Shown piece by piece: positions 43,946 through 51,873 of a DNA stretch of 64,000 nt. Under the pieces are notes generated by a model that was not told where the DNA came from, did not search any database, and saw nothing but the letters and a program-made list of their open reading frames with translations. A program made the translations under genes and the position numbers. The stretch's first letter is position 1, and the number at the start of each line of letters is the position of its first letter. This DNA is from Fibrobacter sp. UWB13 (lineage in GTDB: Bacteria; Fibrobacterota; Fibrobacteria; Fibrobacterales; Fibrobacteraceae): NCBI RefSeq assembly GCF_900177805.1, contig NZ_FXAX01000001.1, forward strand, positions 2,046,001-2,110,000, in the 5' to 3' direction.

Positions 43946-45029
43946 TTTCTAAATCCTTTTTAATAAAAGTATTTGCCTTAAATTCAGCAGGTTCAGTCGT
44001 TTTTTCTCTAGGTTCAGCCGGCCTTACGACAGGCTTGGGCTGGCTAAGTTCAATCTTCGAGCGGTCTATGCGTTCAGCATCGCCAAGTTTCCAGGATCCA
44101 CCCGCAACCACTTTGTCAAATTCAGCGATATGGCGCTTATTTTCGGGAGTCTGCAACTTGGCATTTTCCTTCAGCGGTTTTCTGTTCCCGCCATAGTACA
44201 TCGACGCCGCTTTCTTGATATCGTTTACAACGTCGTCAATCTTGGAATTCACGACACTCTTGAAAACACGCAGCTGCATAATGGAATTCAAAACAGAATT
44301 GCTCGGGAACACGACTGCAGTAAGTTTGTACTTAAGTTTTCTCGGTGCCACCAAGTCCATATCCAGATAAGCAATTGCAGTTCCCTTAAGAGACCACTTC
44401 AAAATCTGTGCATAGCCAAATCCAAAGAACATGTTGCGAAGCATGGGCTTTGCCCCCGCACTGTCCTGCAACGCCCAGTAAAAATCCCCCGAAAGTCCAT
44501 GACCGTTACTGCCCGAAAAATAGCGACGGTTCAAGCTATTATACTCTAGCGTATAATCCGATTTCAGATAAGCGTTAATCAAATCTGCCGTGAACGGCAT
44601 ATTGTCAAACAGGAACGTAATTTCATTGACTTCTAGCGGAAGTGTACCCTCGCTTTCGTAAATGGCTCTATACTGGCGACCGAGACGCATAAACACGTCC
44701 ATCATCATCGGAGCCTTGATGTCCGTCGAAAAGCCGCGCTTGACAATTTCCTTGTACGGTCCGCAGAACTCGTTATCATACTCAATCTTGGGCCACGGTT
44801 TCAAATCCGTTTCCGTACAGGCTTCGTACTTGATATCAAGGCACTTATACATTCCCGAGCAGAACGAGCGCATGTTATCGGCATTGTTCTTCGTTTTCAT
44901 CAAAAGCTGCCGGCGGGAAACTTCGGACGAAGAAACACTCTTCGTTGCGTAAGACATTGACGTGCCCAAAACGAGCACTAAGCCAATGCACATACTCAAT
45001 AAAGAGAATCGCAAACCATTACACTGCAT
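43938..45029 (-). CDS. Secreted protein of unknown function
   Basis: 363 residues. N-terminal signal sequence (FSLLSMCIGLVLVLGTSMSYA). The mature part has four close cysteines early on (FCSGMYKCLDI, YEACTE, EFCGPY), likely two disulfides, followed by a mixed region with FGFGYAQILKWSLKG and a Pro/Glu/Lys-rich tail. No known domain recognised. The repeated phrase YLDMDLVAPRKLKYKLTAV looks beta-stranded. Strong SD GGAGG seven bases before the ATG. It overlaps trmH by eight bases and follows the M16-like gene by 19 bases, so it belongs to this operon. Periplasmic or outer-membrane-associated location is likely; the function is open. Confidence 0.8.
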   Translation of the reverse strand: MQCNGLRFSLLSMCIGLVLVLGTSMSYATKSVSSSEVSRRQLLMKTKNNADNMRSFCSGMYKCLDIKYEACTETDLKPWPKIEYDNEFCGPYKEIVKRGFSTDIKAPMMMDVFMRLGRQYRAIYESEGTLPLEVNEITFLFDNMPFTADLINAYLKSDYTLEYNSLNRRYFSGSNGHGLSGDFYWALQDSAGAKPMLRNMFFGFGYAQILKWSLKGTAIAYLDMDLVAPRKLKYKLTAVVFPSNSVLNSIMQLRVFKSVVNSKIDDVVNDIKKAASMYYGGNRKPLKENAKLQTPENKRHIAEFDKVVAGGSWKLGDAERIDRSKIELSQPKPVVRPAEPREKTTEPAEFKANTFIKKDLENE

Positions 45030-45048
45030 AAGTACCTCCCTTTAAGGT

Positions 45049-46566
45049 TTAACGGAACTCAAGACTGTCCAAAGGAATTACCGTGAACGGTTTCAGGGAA
45101 TCGAACATGGCAACAGGACCGACAATCGAAATCGTCATCTTGCTCTTATCAAAATACTTAGCAATCATTGCCTGGACCTGTTCAGCAGTCACAGCATTGA
45201 TTTCTGTCACATAATCTAAATAATGATCATCCGATTTGCCAAGTAATTCGCCCTTTGCAAAGATAGAAGCCGTTGAGGAAGGCGAATCAAAGAGGCTCGG
45301 CAAGCTTTCAACCAGGGACTTTTTCGCCTGAGAAAGTTCTTCAGGAGTCGGGCCGTCCTTTGCAAGCTTTTCCACTTCTTCAAAGATGAGCTTCATCGCA
45401 AAGTCCACCGTTTCCACCTTAGTCTGGAGTGCAATCGTCGTCATAGCGGTATCGCGGTAGTCGTTACCCACCGTGCTATAGACACTATAGGCAAGGCCTT
45501 CGTCGCTACGGACGCGGTTCATGAGTCTGGAGCTAAAGCTACCACCGCCAAGGATAAAGCTAGCTACCGCCGTCGGGTAATAATCCGGATGCGGACGCTT
45601 CACGAACGGCTGGTTCATAGTGATATTCGCCTGCGTGATATCCTTGTCGACCACATAGACGCCAGGCTTGCGGGCAAAAGTAAGCGGAACCGGCTTCGGT
45701 TTTTCTGCAGATGCTGCTTCGACCTTCCAATCGGCAAAGAACTTCTTGAGAGTCTTTACCGCAGATTCCTTGTCCACGTCACCGGCAAGAGCAAAGACGA
45801 TACGCTTTGAGGAGAACACGCCCTTAGCAAGACGCTTCACATCGGCAGCGGTCACAGCCTTGTATTCTGCAGAATTGGCATCCCAAAGTCTCGGGTTCGG
45901 AGCGTAGTTCACCTTGGACTTGAGAGCAGAAAGCACCTTGGCAGGCGTTTCAAAACGGCGTTCATAAGCAGTAACATAATTCGCCTTCACGATTTCAAGC
46001 TGATTCTTGTCAAAAGACGGGTCCGTGAGTACTTTCTTTGCCAGTTCAAGCATCGACGGGAAGTCTTTCGAAAGGCAATTGATATCAAAAGCCGAGAGGA
46101 ACGTACCAACGCTCGTGGAAATCGAGGCGCTTACAAATTCCAGAGAGTCTTCGAGCACATGCGGAGAAATTCCGCCACCAGAACCACGACGGATCATGGA
46201 TCCCACCATTTCAAAAGCGGCTTCGTCCTTGAGGACCTGTGGCAAGTTGTTTTCTTCAAAATAGACCGTAAAATCCACCAGCGGGAGCGAACTGTCGCTC
46301 ACAATGTAGCCCGTAATGCCCTCGGCGATTTGCACACTGAAATCTTTGGGATACGGTGCCACGTACTTATATTCCGGGAATTCAATCTTGCTATAATGCT
46401 CAGGCAAATTGCTCGGTTGCACAAAAGAACTGGAACTTTCCACAGCAACGGCATACATATCCGGCACATGTTTAACATGAGATGTCTTTTTAGGCATCAT
46501 GGAACAAGACGTCATCGCCACTAAAGCCGCAATAGCAGCGGCAGGAATCATATAATTCGTTTTCAT
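45049..46566 (-). CDS. M16-family peptidase-like lipoprotein without zinc site
   Basis: 505 residues from the ATG at 46566. Lipoprotein signal ending AMTSC (Cys21). Two M16 halves: the N-terminal one lacks the HxxEH zinc motif; the corresponding region reads AAFEMVGSMIRRGSGG. The C-terminal half keeps SSRLMNRVRSDEGLAYSV, containing the Arg/Tyr pair used for substrate binding by the non-catalytic partner in two-subunit M16B enzymes. The likely role is the beta subunit of a heterodimeric periplasmic protease; the catalytic partner is not in the window. It is the first gene of the long minus-strand run, with a plausible promoter upstream. Confidence 0.88.
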   Translation of the reverse strand: MKTNYMIPAAAIAALVAMTSCSMMPKKTSHVKHVPDMYAVAVESSSSFVQPSNLPEHYSKIEFPEYKYVAPYPKDFSVQIAEGITGYIVSDSSLPLVDFTVYFEENNLPQVLKDEAAFEMVGSMIRRGSGGGISPHVLEDSLEFVSASISTSVGTFLSAFDINCLSKDFPSMLELAKKVLTDPSFDKNQLEIVKANYVTAYERRFETPAKVLSALKSKVNYAPNPRLWDANSAEYKAVTAADVKRLAKGVFSSKRIVFALAGDVDKESAVKTLKKFFADWKVEAASAEKPKPVPLTFARKPGVYVVDKDITQANITMNQPFVKRPHPDYYPTAVASFILGGGSFSSRLMNRVRSDEGLAYSVYSTVGNDYRDTAMTTIALQTKVETVDFAMKLIFEEVEKLAKDGPTPEELSQAKKSLVESLPSLFDSPSSTASIFAKGELLGKSDDHYLDYVTEINAVTAEQVQAMIAKYFDKSKMTISIVGPVAMFDSLKPFTVIPLDSLEFR

Positions 46567-46573
46567 CAAGTAG

Positions 46574-46603
46574 AAAATAGTAAACTAATCGGGAACATTC
46601 CAA
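46574..46603 (-). promoter_or_regulatory. Possible promoter of the M16-like gene operon
   Basis: On the minus strand TTGGAA (46603-46598) and TATTTT (46579-46574) are spaced 18 bases, just upstream of the ATG at 46566. The -10 would leave almost no leader, so the true start may lie elsewhere. Eye-read only. Confidence 0.3.
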
Positions 46604-46666
46604 AATAGACCAACTATTTTAAGGTTTATCTATCCCCTTTCCGTAAATAGACATATATTAATACTT

Positions 46667-46811
46667 GAGCCTTCCTAGTGGCCACAACAAGCGTAGCAAG
46701 CCCACCTCCGGCTTCCGCACAGTTCTCCAGTCGAGACACAAGCCCCACCAGGAAGGCTTCTTCAATCCCTCCTATGAAAAAGACCCGACGCGAGCGCGCC
46801 GGGCCTTTTTT
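46667..46811 (+). ncRNA. Candidate structured small RNA with CCUCC loops and terminator
   Basis: The stretch is outside any credible gene. An outer helix pairs AGCCTTCCT (46668-46676) with AGGAAGGCT (46750-46758), continued by GTGG/CCAC. Inside, AAGCC (46698-46702) and GGCTT (46710-46714) close a seven-base loop, CACCTCC. A second CCTCC lies single-stranded at 46768-46772, followed by a strong terminator. CCUCC is complementary to the Shine-Dalgarno, a feature of several C-rich regulatory RNAs. It does not show the conserved loop of SRP RNA. The promoter is uncertain; TATATT at 46654-46659 is a possible -10. The opposite strand cannot be excluded because the terminator has T-runs both ways. 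Confidence 0.5.
46782..46811. terminator. Strong, probably bidirectional Rho-independent terminator
   Basis: Stem GACCCGACGCG / CGCGCCGGGCC with an AG loop and two A-C mismatches, followed on the plus strand by six T. On the minus strand it is followed by TTTTT. It can end the small RNA candidate from the left and the BatB-like gene from the right. Confidence 0.8.
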
Positions 46812-46820
46812 GTGAAAAAC

Positions 46821-46848
46821 TAATGACCAACGACCATTGACCAACAAC
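46821..46848. repeat. Degenerate heptameric repeat, site 1
   Basis: Four consecutive seven-base units on the plus strand, taatgac caacgac cattgac caacaac; on the minus strand the consensus is GTCAWTR. It runs straight into the stop codon of the minus-strand BatB-like gene. Same family as at 47954-48039 and 50657-50698. Confidence 0.7.
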
Positions 46849-47876
46849 TAGCTAAATCTTCCATTGAGCTGTTTGCGGCGACGGCCGCGTTCCGAAATAA
46901 CAGCCTCGATCAAGAACAGGAGGGCAGCAAGTCCAAGGAAAATCTGGTAACGGTCCTGGTAATTTTCCATGCGGTCACTGCTTTGGTCTTTCTTTTCGAG
47001 CGAAGCAATTTCAGTCAAGACTTTTTGCAACTGGAACTCGCCCGGGCTTGCGTAGAAGTAGAGCGCACCCGTCACACTAGCAATCTCCTGAAGCGTCCCT
47101 TCTTCGAGGCGGGTGGTCACGATATTGCCTTGCATGTCCTTCTTGTAGACACTACTGCCATTCTTGCTTTTGAGCGGTATAGGAACGCCTTCGCGGGAAC
47201 CAATACCAATCGTATAAATTTTGATGCCGAGTTCTGCAGCTTCTTTTGCTGCATTCACAGCAGCGGCTTCAAGTTCTTCACCATCGCTCATGAGAATCAT
47301 CACGGAATGCTGACTTGCGCCACCGGAGTTTTTGAACAAAGTCATACCCTTGCGGATAGCACTTTCGAGGTTCGTGCCCGGCATGAGCCAACCCGGATTC
47401 AGTTCGCGGAGCACCATCTGCACCGTACCGTAATCAAGCGTCAAAGGCACCATGACCTGAGCTTCACCACTGAACGCCACAAGACCCACGCGGTCTCCCG
47501 TAAGCGATTCCAAGAAAGCCGAAATTTCGTGACGGCTACGCACCAAGCGGTTCGGCTTCACATCTTCGGCAAGCATCGAAAGCGAAATATCCTGCAACAG
47601 CACAAGATCCTGACCACGGCGTTCCACATGTTCCATCTTGCGCCCCCACTGCGGACGGGCAAGAGCGACAAACAAGAAAGCTATGGCAAGGAGCAACAGC
47701 AAAACTTTAGTCAGGCGCCTCCACGGCGAAACGCTCGTCGAGAGCTTCGAAAGCATAGGGAGCGACACAAAGCGTGCCGCCAATTTTTTACGGCGATGGT
47801 AAGCATACACAAACAGAAGCGCAAATAGAGGCAGAGTAAAAAGGCCCCACAAAAAGTTCGGTTCGGCAAATCTCAT
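46848..47876 (-). CDS. batB: BatB-like von Willebrand factor A protein
   Basis: 342 residues. N-terminal hydrophobic segment and a second near 60 (VLLLLLAIAFLFVALARPQWG, the LARPQ phrase being typical of Bat proteins), then a VWA domain about 90-290 with MIDAS motif DISLSM (DxSxS), conserved threonine in GTNLESAI and the Asp in MSDGEE. A final membrane segment near 315 (IFLGLAALLFLIEAVI). Aerotolerance-type Bat proteins act in the periplasm with MoxR ATPases. SD GGAG seven bases upstream. Its relative BatA is at 49446-50549 on the same strand, but a plus-strand GGDEF gene lies between them. No MoxR gene is in the window. Confidence 0.88.
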   Translation of the reverse strand: MRFAEPNFLWGLFTLPLFALLFVYAYHRRKKLAARFVSLPMLSKLSTSVSPWRRLTKVLLLLLAIAFLFVALARPQWGRKMEHVERRGQDLVLLQDISLSMLAEDVKPNRLVRSRHEISAFLESLTGDRVGLVAFSGEAQVMVPLTLDYGTVQMVLRELNPGWLMPGTNLESAIRKGMTLFKNSGGASQHSVMILMSDGEELEAAAVNAAKEAAELGIKIYTIGIGSREGVPIPLKSKNGSSVYKKDMQGNIVTTRLEEGTLQEIASVTGALYFYASPGEFQLQKVLTEIASLEKKDQSSDRMENYQDRYQIFLGLAALLFLIEAVISERGRRRKQLNGRFS

Positions 47877-47953
47877 TATCTACTCCGGTAAAACATCTTG
47901 TATCAACAAGCACCAAGAATATACAAAAGTGCAAGGGAAAAAGTTAAATATCG

Positions 47954-48039
47954 GTCATTAGTCATTAGTTATTAGTCTTTAATCAGATGCCTACGGTGCA
48001 ATTCTAAAAACGATCGACCATTGACCAACAACCATTGAC
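47954..48039. repeat. Degenerate heptameric repeats, site 2 (two inverted runs)
   Basis: 47954-47981 is four heptads: gtcatta gtcatta gttatta gtcttta. 48016-48039 is a second run in the opposite orientation: gac cattgac caacaac cattgac. The two runs face each other across about 34 bases and could pair loosely. They fill the 246-base divergent gap between the BatB-like and GGDEF genes, which otherwise shows nothing clear. Confidence 0.7.
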
Positions 48040-48122
48040 TAAGTTCAAAATTCTTTTCATAATGTCTTCATACGAAAAGCTTTCAAATAATTATATTTCA
48101 AGTCAAGGTTCAGGTTGCGAGA

Positions 48123-49295
48123 ATGTCTTACATAGGCTTGATAGAAATCAACATCATCTGTATTGCGGTACTCATCATTACACTGCTGCAGTTCAAGGAT
48201 AGTATTCTCAGGCATCTCGAAGAACGCATTCTCGGCTTTACCATCATCGACACCATCATTTACATCGTGTTGAGCACAGTAACCAAAATGCTGTACTCGG
48301 TTCACGCGCAAAGCGACCTATATACAAGCAACCAAAAGATTTGCGTCATTTACGCCGTCATGTACGCATTGAGCTTGAGTTCTTCGTTGTTGCTTGCCCA
48401 GCTGTGGTTCTCCTTCATCTTCCTCCGCATCCGCAAAAGCGTTTACTCTTACAAGCACCTGTTCCCGCTGTTTTCGACTCCGAGTATTATCGGCATATTC
48501 ATCTGCATCGGCATCAGCATTTACGGATTTACCAACGACTGCCATACGACGTCGCTCCAGTTCAGGCGCCTTTTGCCATTCCTCATCGGGCTGAACTTCA
48601 TTTACATCATCGCCACCATGGTTCTCGGCATCCAGCACGCCATCGCCCAAAGAAACTCCACGAACCGGAAAGAAGCCTTTTACCTCTCATTTATCGCTCT
48701 AGTTCCTAGCGGATCCTGCATTATCCAATATTTTGTCCCGAACATCCCGCTAACCGACCCAATTTTCGCACTCACGCTCCTGCACGTTTACGTCACATTG
48801 CTGAAGTACAGAATCACCTCGGACCCGCTCACGGGCGTGAACAACAAGATTCGACTGATCGACTATCTCCAGTACATCACACAGCACCAGGATTCAAGCA
48901 AGCGCCTGTTCATCCTCGTCATGGAAGTAGACTTTTTCAAGGATATCATCCGCAACTTCGGTTACGAAATGTCCGACCGCGTCATCGCAGACTTAGCATC
49001 GTTCTTCAAGCGCCAATGCAGAGGGCAAAACGCCTTTTTGGCAAGGACCGGCGACAACCAGTTCGCAATTGTCATGGAACGCGATGAAGTTTCTGAAATC
49101 GAATCATTCTGCCAAAAGCTCGTGCGCGAATGCGACCGCGACAGCATGCAATCCGACATGATGACCACGTGGAAAATTTCGTTCAGCCTGCATTACGCTG
49201 AAATTTCAAACATTTCCACAAGCAATATTTCTCAGATTTTCGCCGAAGCCAAAAAGAACTGCTACAAGCCAGAAACTCCGGCACCGAAGGATTAA
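48123..49295 (+). CDS. Membrane protein with degenerate GGDEF domain
   Basis: 390 residues. About seven N-terminal membrane segments (residues about 5-230), then a GGDEF-type domain starting DPLTGVNNKIRLIDYL. Metal-site region EVDFFKDIIRNFGYEMSD retains one Asp and the fold. The signature GGDEF loop reads TGDNQF, so the catalytic Glu and a Gly are changed. Diguanylate cyclase activity is therefore unlikely; it may bind nucleotides or act as a sensor without synthesis. It stands alone on the plus strand between two Bat genes. No SD is obvious. Confidence 0.85.
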   Translation: MSYIGLIEINIICIAVLIITLLQFKDSILRHLEERILGFTIIDTIIYIVLSTVTKMLYSVHAQSDLYTSNQKICVIYAVMYALSLSSSLLLAQLWFSFIFLRIRKSVYSYKHLFPLFSTPSIIGIFICIGISIYGFTNDCHTTSLQFRRLLPFLIGLNFIYIIATMVLGIQHAIAQRNSTNRKEAFYLSFIALVPSGSCIIQYFVPNIPLTDPIFALTLLHVYVTLLKYRITSDPLTGVNNKIRLIDYLQYITQHQDSSKRLFILVMEVDFFKDIIRNFGYEMSDRVIADLASFFKRQCRGQNAFLARTGDNQFAIVMERDEVSEIESFCQKLVRECDRDSMQSDMMTTWKISFSLHYAEISNISTSNISQIFAEAKKNCYKPETPAPKD

Positions 49296-49331
49296 AACAA
49301 GCACGTCATTCCGAGTCCGTTAGGACGATAT

Positions 49332-49364
49332 AGAATTGTTAGCAACTTGTTGCTTTACAATTCT
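49332..49364. repeat. Imperfect hairpin in the GGDEF / BatA convergent gap
   Basis: AGAATTGT (49332-49339) pairs with ACAATTCT (49357-49364), and AGCAA with TTGCT inside, closing a CTTG loop. The flanks (cgtcattccgag on the left; gatgggggcaagccccatgacg on the right, itself a hairpin) look like an intergenic repeat element of the REP-like type. It may serve as a bidirectional terminator. The remainder of the 150-base gap has no gene. Confidence 0.55.
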
Positions 49365-49445
49365 TAGGTTCGAAGGAGCAGAATCCAGTCATTTCTTGAA
49401 ACTAGACTTTACTGGATGGGGGCAAGCCCCATGACGAGCTATCCC

Positions 49446-50549
49446 TTACGGGATTCTCACGAATCTGGTGTTCGCGAGGACGAGTTCAAGCAGAATAAGG
49501 AGCGCCCCGACCAAAAGCCACGGGTAGAATTTTTCGGCATAGCGGGCGTAAGCAATCGTTTCGATTTCCGTCTTTTCGAGTTCATCGATTTCAGAGTAAA
49601 TCTTTTCGAGTTCAGCCTTGTTTTCGGCTCGGTAGAAACGACCTCCCGTCTTTGAAGCAATCGCCTTGAGCACGTCTTCGTCGATGCCCTCTTCAGGTGT
49701 AATGTCGCGTTCGCCCCAGGAAATTTCACCCGTCCACGGGTTCTGCTGGAACGAAAGGATCTTGCCGGACTTTTTGCCGACACCGACTGTATAGACCTTC
49801 ACACCCAGGGACTTCGCCACTTCGGCGGCACGCACCGGCGGAACGACACTAGCGTTATCACGACCATCGGTCAAGAGAATCACAACGCGGGACTTGGCAT
49901 CGGACATCTTGAGCCTTGCGAGAGCGTTCATCAAACCGTCGCCAATAGCGGTCCTGTTATTCACAAGCGTATCACGAGCAAGGTCGTCGCTAGCCTTCAA
50001 GATTTCGAGCAGGGAACCGTAATCCATTGTAAGCGGGCACTGCGTAAACGAACGAGCGCCAAAAGCCGAAAGCCCTATTCGGTCGCTATGGCGTTTGCCA
50101 ATGAATTCGGCAATCACGTCCTGCGCGTAACCAAGGCGGCTGTATTTCCAATATTCACCTTTTTTCAAGATGCGTTCGGCGTTCATCACACCAAGCTTTG
50201 CCTGTTCGGTACGGGTAAGCATGTCGAGCGTCCCCATAGACCCCGAGACGTCAAGCGCAAGCATGATATCGACACCATCCGTCGAAGTGTATTCGACTTC
50301 CATCGCGTTCTGCGGGCGTGCAAGCGCCACCACAAAGCAAATGAGGGCTGCCAAACGAAGCGCAGGGACGATATGCCTAAACTTCACACGACGGCTCGGC
50401 ACAGCCTTCTTTGCAAGCGCTAGTGCCGGGAACTTGATTGTACTCTTGCGACGCTGCTGGCGGTAAACATAAAGCGCAATCAACAGCGGAACAAACAACA
50501 ACAGCCAAAAGGCTTCGGGATTTTGAAAATGAAGGGCTCCAATATCCAT
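49446..50549 (-). CDS. batA: BatA-like von Willebrand factor A protein
   Basis: 367 residues. N-terminal hydrophobic segment (FWLLLFVPLLIALYVY), a second ending VALARPQN, then a VWA domain with MIDAS motif DVSGSM, GDGLMNALARL and LLTDGRDN. The insertion TSTDGVDIMLALD precedes the MIDAS as in BatA proteins. C-terminal membrane segment (YPWLLVGALLILLELVLA). Periplasmic stress-related function with BatB and MoxR is inferred from family knowledge. SD GGAG upstream. An extra loop (ARILKKGEYWKYSRLGYAQ, split as ILKKGEYWKYSRLG) separates the MIDAS from the next helix, longer than usual. Confidence 0.9.
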   Translation of the reverse strand: MDIGALHFQNPEAFWLLLFVPLLIALYVYRQQRRKSTIKFPALALAKKAVPSRRVKFRHIVPALRLAALICFVVALARPQNAMEVEYTSTDGVDIMLALDVSGSMGTLDMLTRTEQAKLGVMNAERILKKGEYWKYSRLGYAQDVIAEFIGKRHSDRIGLSAFGARSFTQCPLTMDYGSLLEILKASDDLARDTLVNNRTAIGDGLMNALARLKMSDAKSRVVILLTDGRDNASVVPPVRAAEVAKSLGVKVYTVGVGKKSGKILSFQQNPWTGEISWGERDITPEEGIDEDVLKAIASKTGGRFYRAENKAELEKIYSEIDELEKTEIETIAYARYAEKFYPWLLVGALLILLELVLANTRFVRIP

Positions 50550-50656
50550 TTCAGCTCCAAAATAACGAAAAACGGTAAATTACACGCAAGAATATACAAT
50601 TTAGTGGCTGTAGAAACTTGTGTTTTGGAGATTTTTTAAATAATAAAAGGCGTGTG

Positions 50657-50698
50657 GTTACTGGTCATTAGTCAATGGTCAATAGCCATTGGTTAAAC
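50657..50698. repeat. Degenerate heptameric repeat, site 3
   Basis: Six seven-base units: gttactg gtcatta gtcaatg gtcaata gccattg gttaaac. It abuts the stop codon of the minus-strand AzlD gene, as site 1 abuts the BatB stop. The rest of the 148-base gap shows no gene. Confidence 0.7.
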
Positions 50699-51021
50699 TA
50701 CAGCACCAGCATGAGTCCGTCGACGCCGAGCACAGTGAGGCAAGAGACCGCAGCAACAGTCACGAGTCCACCACCGAAGAGCGAAGCGACCACTGCAGCA
50801 AGGAGCGCACAGGCGCCCGTCAAGCGGCTATCCGTCGCAAAGAAGATTGCTGGCACGGTCATAGCGCTGAGCACGGTATAGGGCACGTAAGCGAGGAACG
50901 AGCTCCAGAACACGCTCTTGAGCTTTTTACGGAGCAAAATGAACGGTACCGCACGCAAGAATAGCGTCACACCAGCCATCACGAGCAAGTAAATCAGGTA
51001 GGTCTGCATGTCGATATTCAT
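50698..51021 (-). CDS. azlD: AzlD-family branched-chain amino acid export subunit
   Basis: 107 residues with about four membrane segments; contains TLFLRAVPFILL and FLAYVPYTVLSAMTVPAIFF, which are typical AzlD phrases. Forms an exporter of branched-chain amino acids and analogues with AzlC. The start overlaps the AzlC stop by four bases (ATGA), so the two are translationally coupled. Confidence 0.93.
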   Translation of the reverse strand: MNIDMQTYLIYLLVMAGVTLFLRAVPFILLRKKLKSVFWSSFLAYVPYTVLSAMTVPAIFFATDSRLTGACALLAAVVASLFGGGLVTVAAVSCLTVLGVDGLMLVL

Positions 51022-51728
51022 TTGGCAACCTCGTCATCTGCATTGACGTTTTGCATCGGGAAGAGCCATGCCGCAATAAAGGACGCCACAAGTGCGCAAA
51101 TGATAATTGCAAAACCGACTGACACGCCGCTCAGCGGCGGGAAGAACTTGAATGCGCAACTGAGCGCCACAGCAATCACGACCGCAAAAACCGTCGGGCC
51201 ATGCACCTTCATCTGCGGTACAACAATCGCGACAAACATGCCATAAAGCGCAACACCAAGGGCATTAGTCACCATTGCCGGGAGAATTTCACCGCAAATC
51301 GCACCGACCAACGTTCCAAGCGACCAGCCAATGTAAGGGAGCGTCGAAAGCCCAAGGAAGTATATCGGCGTCACACGCTTCTGCGACATCGCCACCGCAA
51401 AAATCTCGTCCGTGATGCCCGTCGCGAGCAAAAGGCGCTTCACCGTACCAAAATCCGGCGAAACCTTCTGAGAAAGTGAAATTGCCATCAGCGAATAGCG
51501 AAGGTTGATAAAAAACGTTGCAAGCGCCATCTCAATAAACGTGCCGGCAGCATCCGCCATGATCTGGAGCCCAGCAAACTGACCAGCCGAGGTCAAGTTC
51601 GTCATGGATATAAGTGTCACAAGCGGCCACGAAAAGATCTTCGAGCCTGCGATACCAAAAGAGAACGAAACGGCAAAGTAACCAAGCCCAATCGGGGAAC
51701 CGTCTTTTAAGCCCTTCAAATAACTCAT
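51018..51728 (-). CDS. azlC: AzlC-family branched-chain amino acid export subunit
   Basis: 236 residues, about six to eight membrane segments. Family signs: PIGLGYFAVSFSFGI near the N-terminus, TSAGQFAGL, NLRYSLMAISLSQK, and TDEIFAVA. Large subunit of the AzlCD exporter in the inner membrane. AzlD follows with a four-base overlap. No clear SD. Confidence 0.94.
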   Translation of the reverse strand: MSYLKGLKDGSPIGLGYFAVSFSFGIAGSKIFSWPLVTLISMTNLTSAGQFAGLQIMADAAGTFIEMALATFFINLRYSLMAISLSQKVSPDFGTVKRLLLATGITDEIFAVAMSQKRVTPIYFLGLSTLPYIGWSLGTLVGAICGEILPAMVTNALGVALYGMFVAIVVPQMKVHGPTVFAVVIAVALSCAFKFFPPLSGVSVGFAIIICALVASFIAAWLFPMQNVNADDEVAK

Positions 51729-51819
51729 GGGCGCAAAGATAGCATTTTTAAGAGACTTTGGGGCAATCTATGCAAATATTTAAATACATGCAATTTTAGT
51801 AGGAAGAAGCCCCAAGCAT

Positions 51820-51848
51820 AAAAAAAGCCCGCAGCGTTAAGCCGCGGG
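51820..51848 (-). terminator. Rho-independent terminator of the small secreted protein gene
   Basis: On the minus strand CCCGCGGC, a five-base loop, GCTGCGGG and then seven T. It begins about 25 bases after the stop codon at 51874. A 12-bp palindrome, TTGAACGTTCAA (51859-51870), sits between. Confidence 0.85.
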
Positions 51849-51873
51849 TCCAACATTCTTGAACGTTCAACAA

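Noticed and set aside
46667-46760. SRP (4.5S) RNA or 6S RNA
   Set aside because: The size is suitable, but the conserved SRP loop (GGAA tetraloop with AGCAG side) is missing on both strands, and the 6S open-complex bubble is not evident.
46626-46847. 73-codon minus-strand frame across the small RNA candidate and terminator
   Set aside because: It reads through a strong terminator hairpin, has no SD, and the translation resembles no protein; the underlying RNA structure explains the sequence better.
46821-50698. CRISPR-like arrays
   Set aside because: The repeated unit is only seven bases and degenerate, with no spacers and no cas genes.
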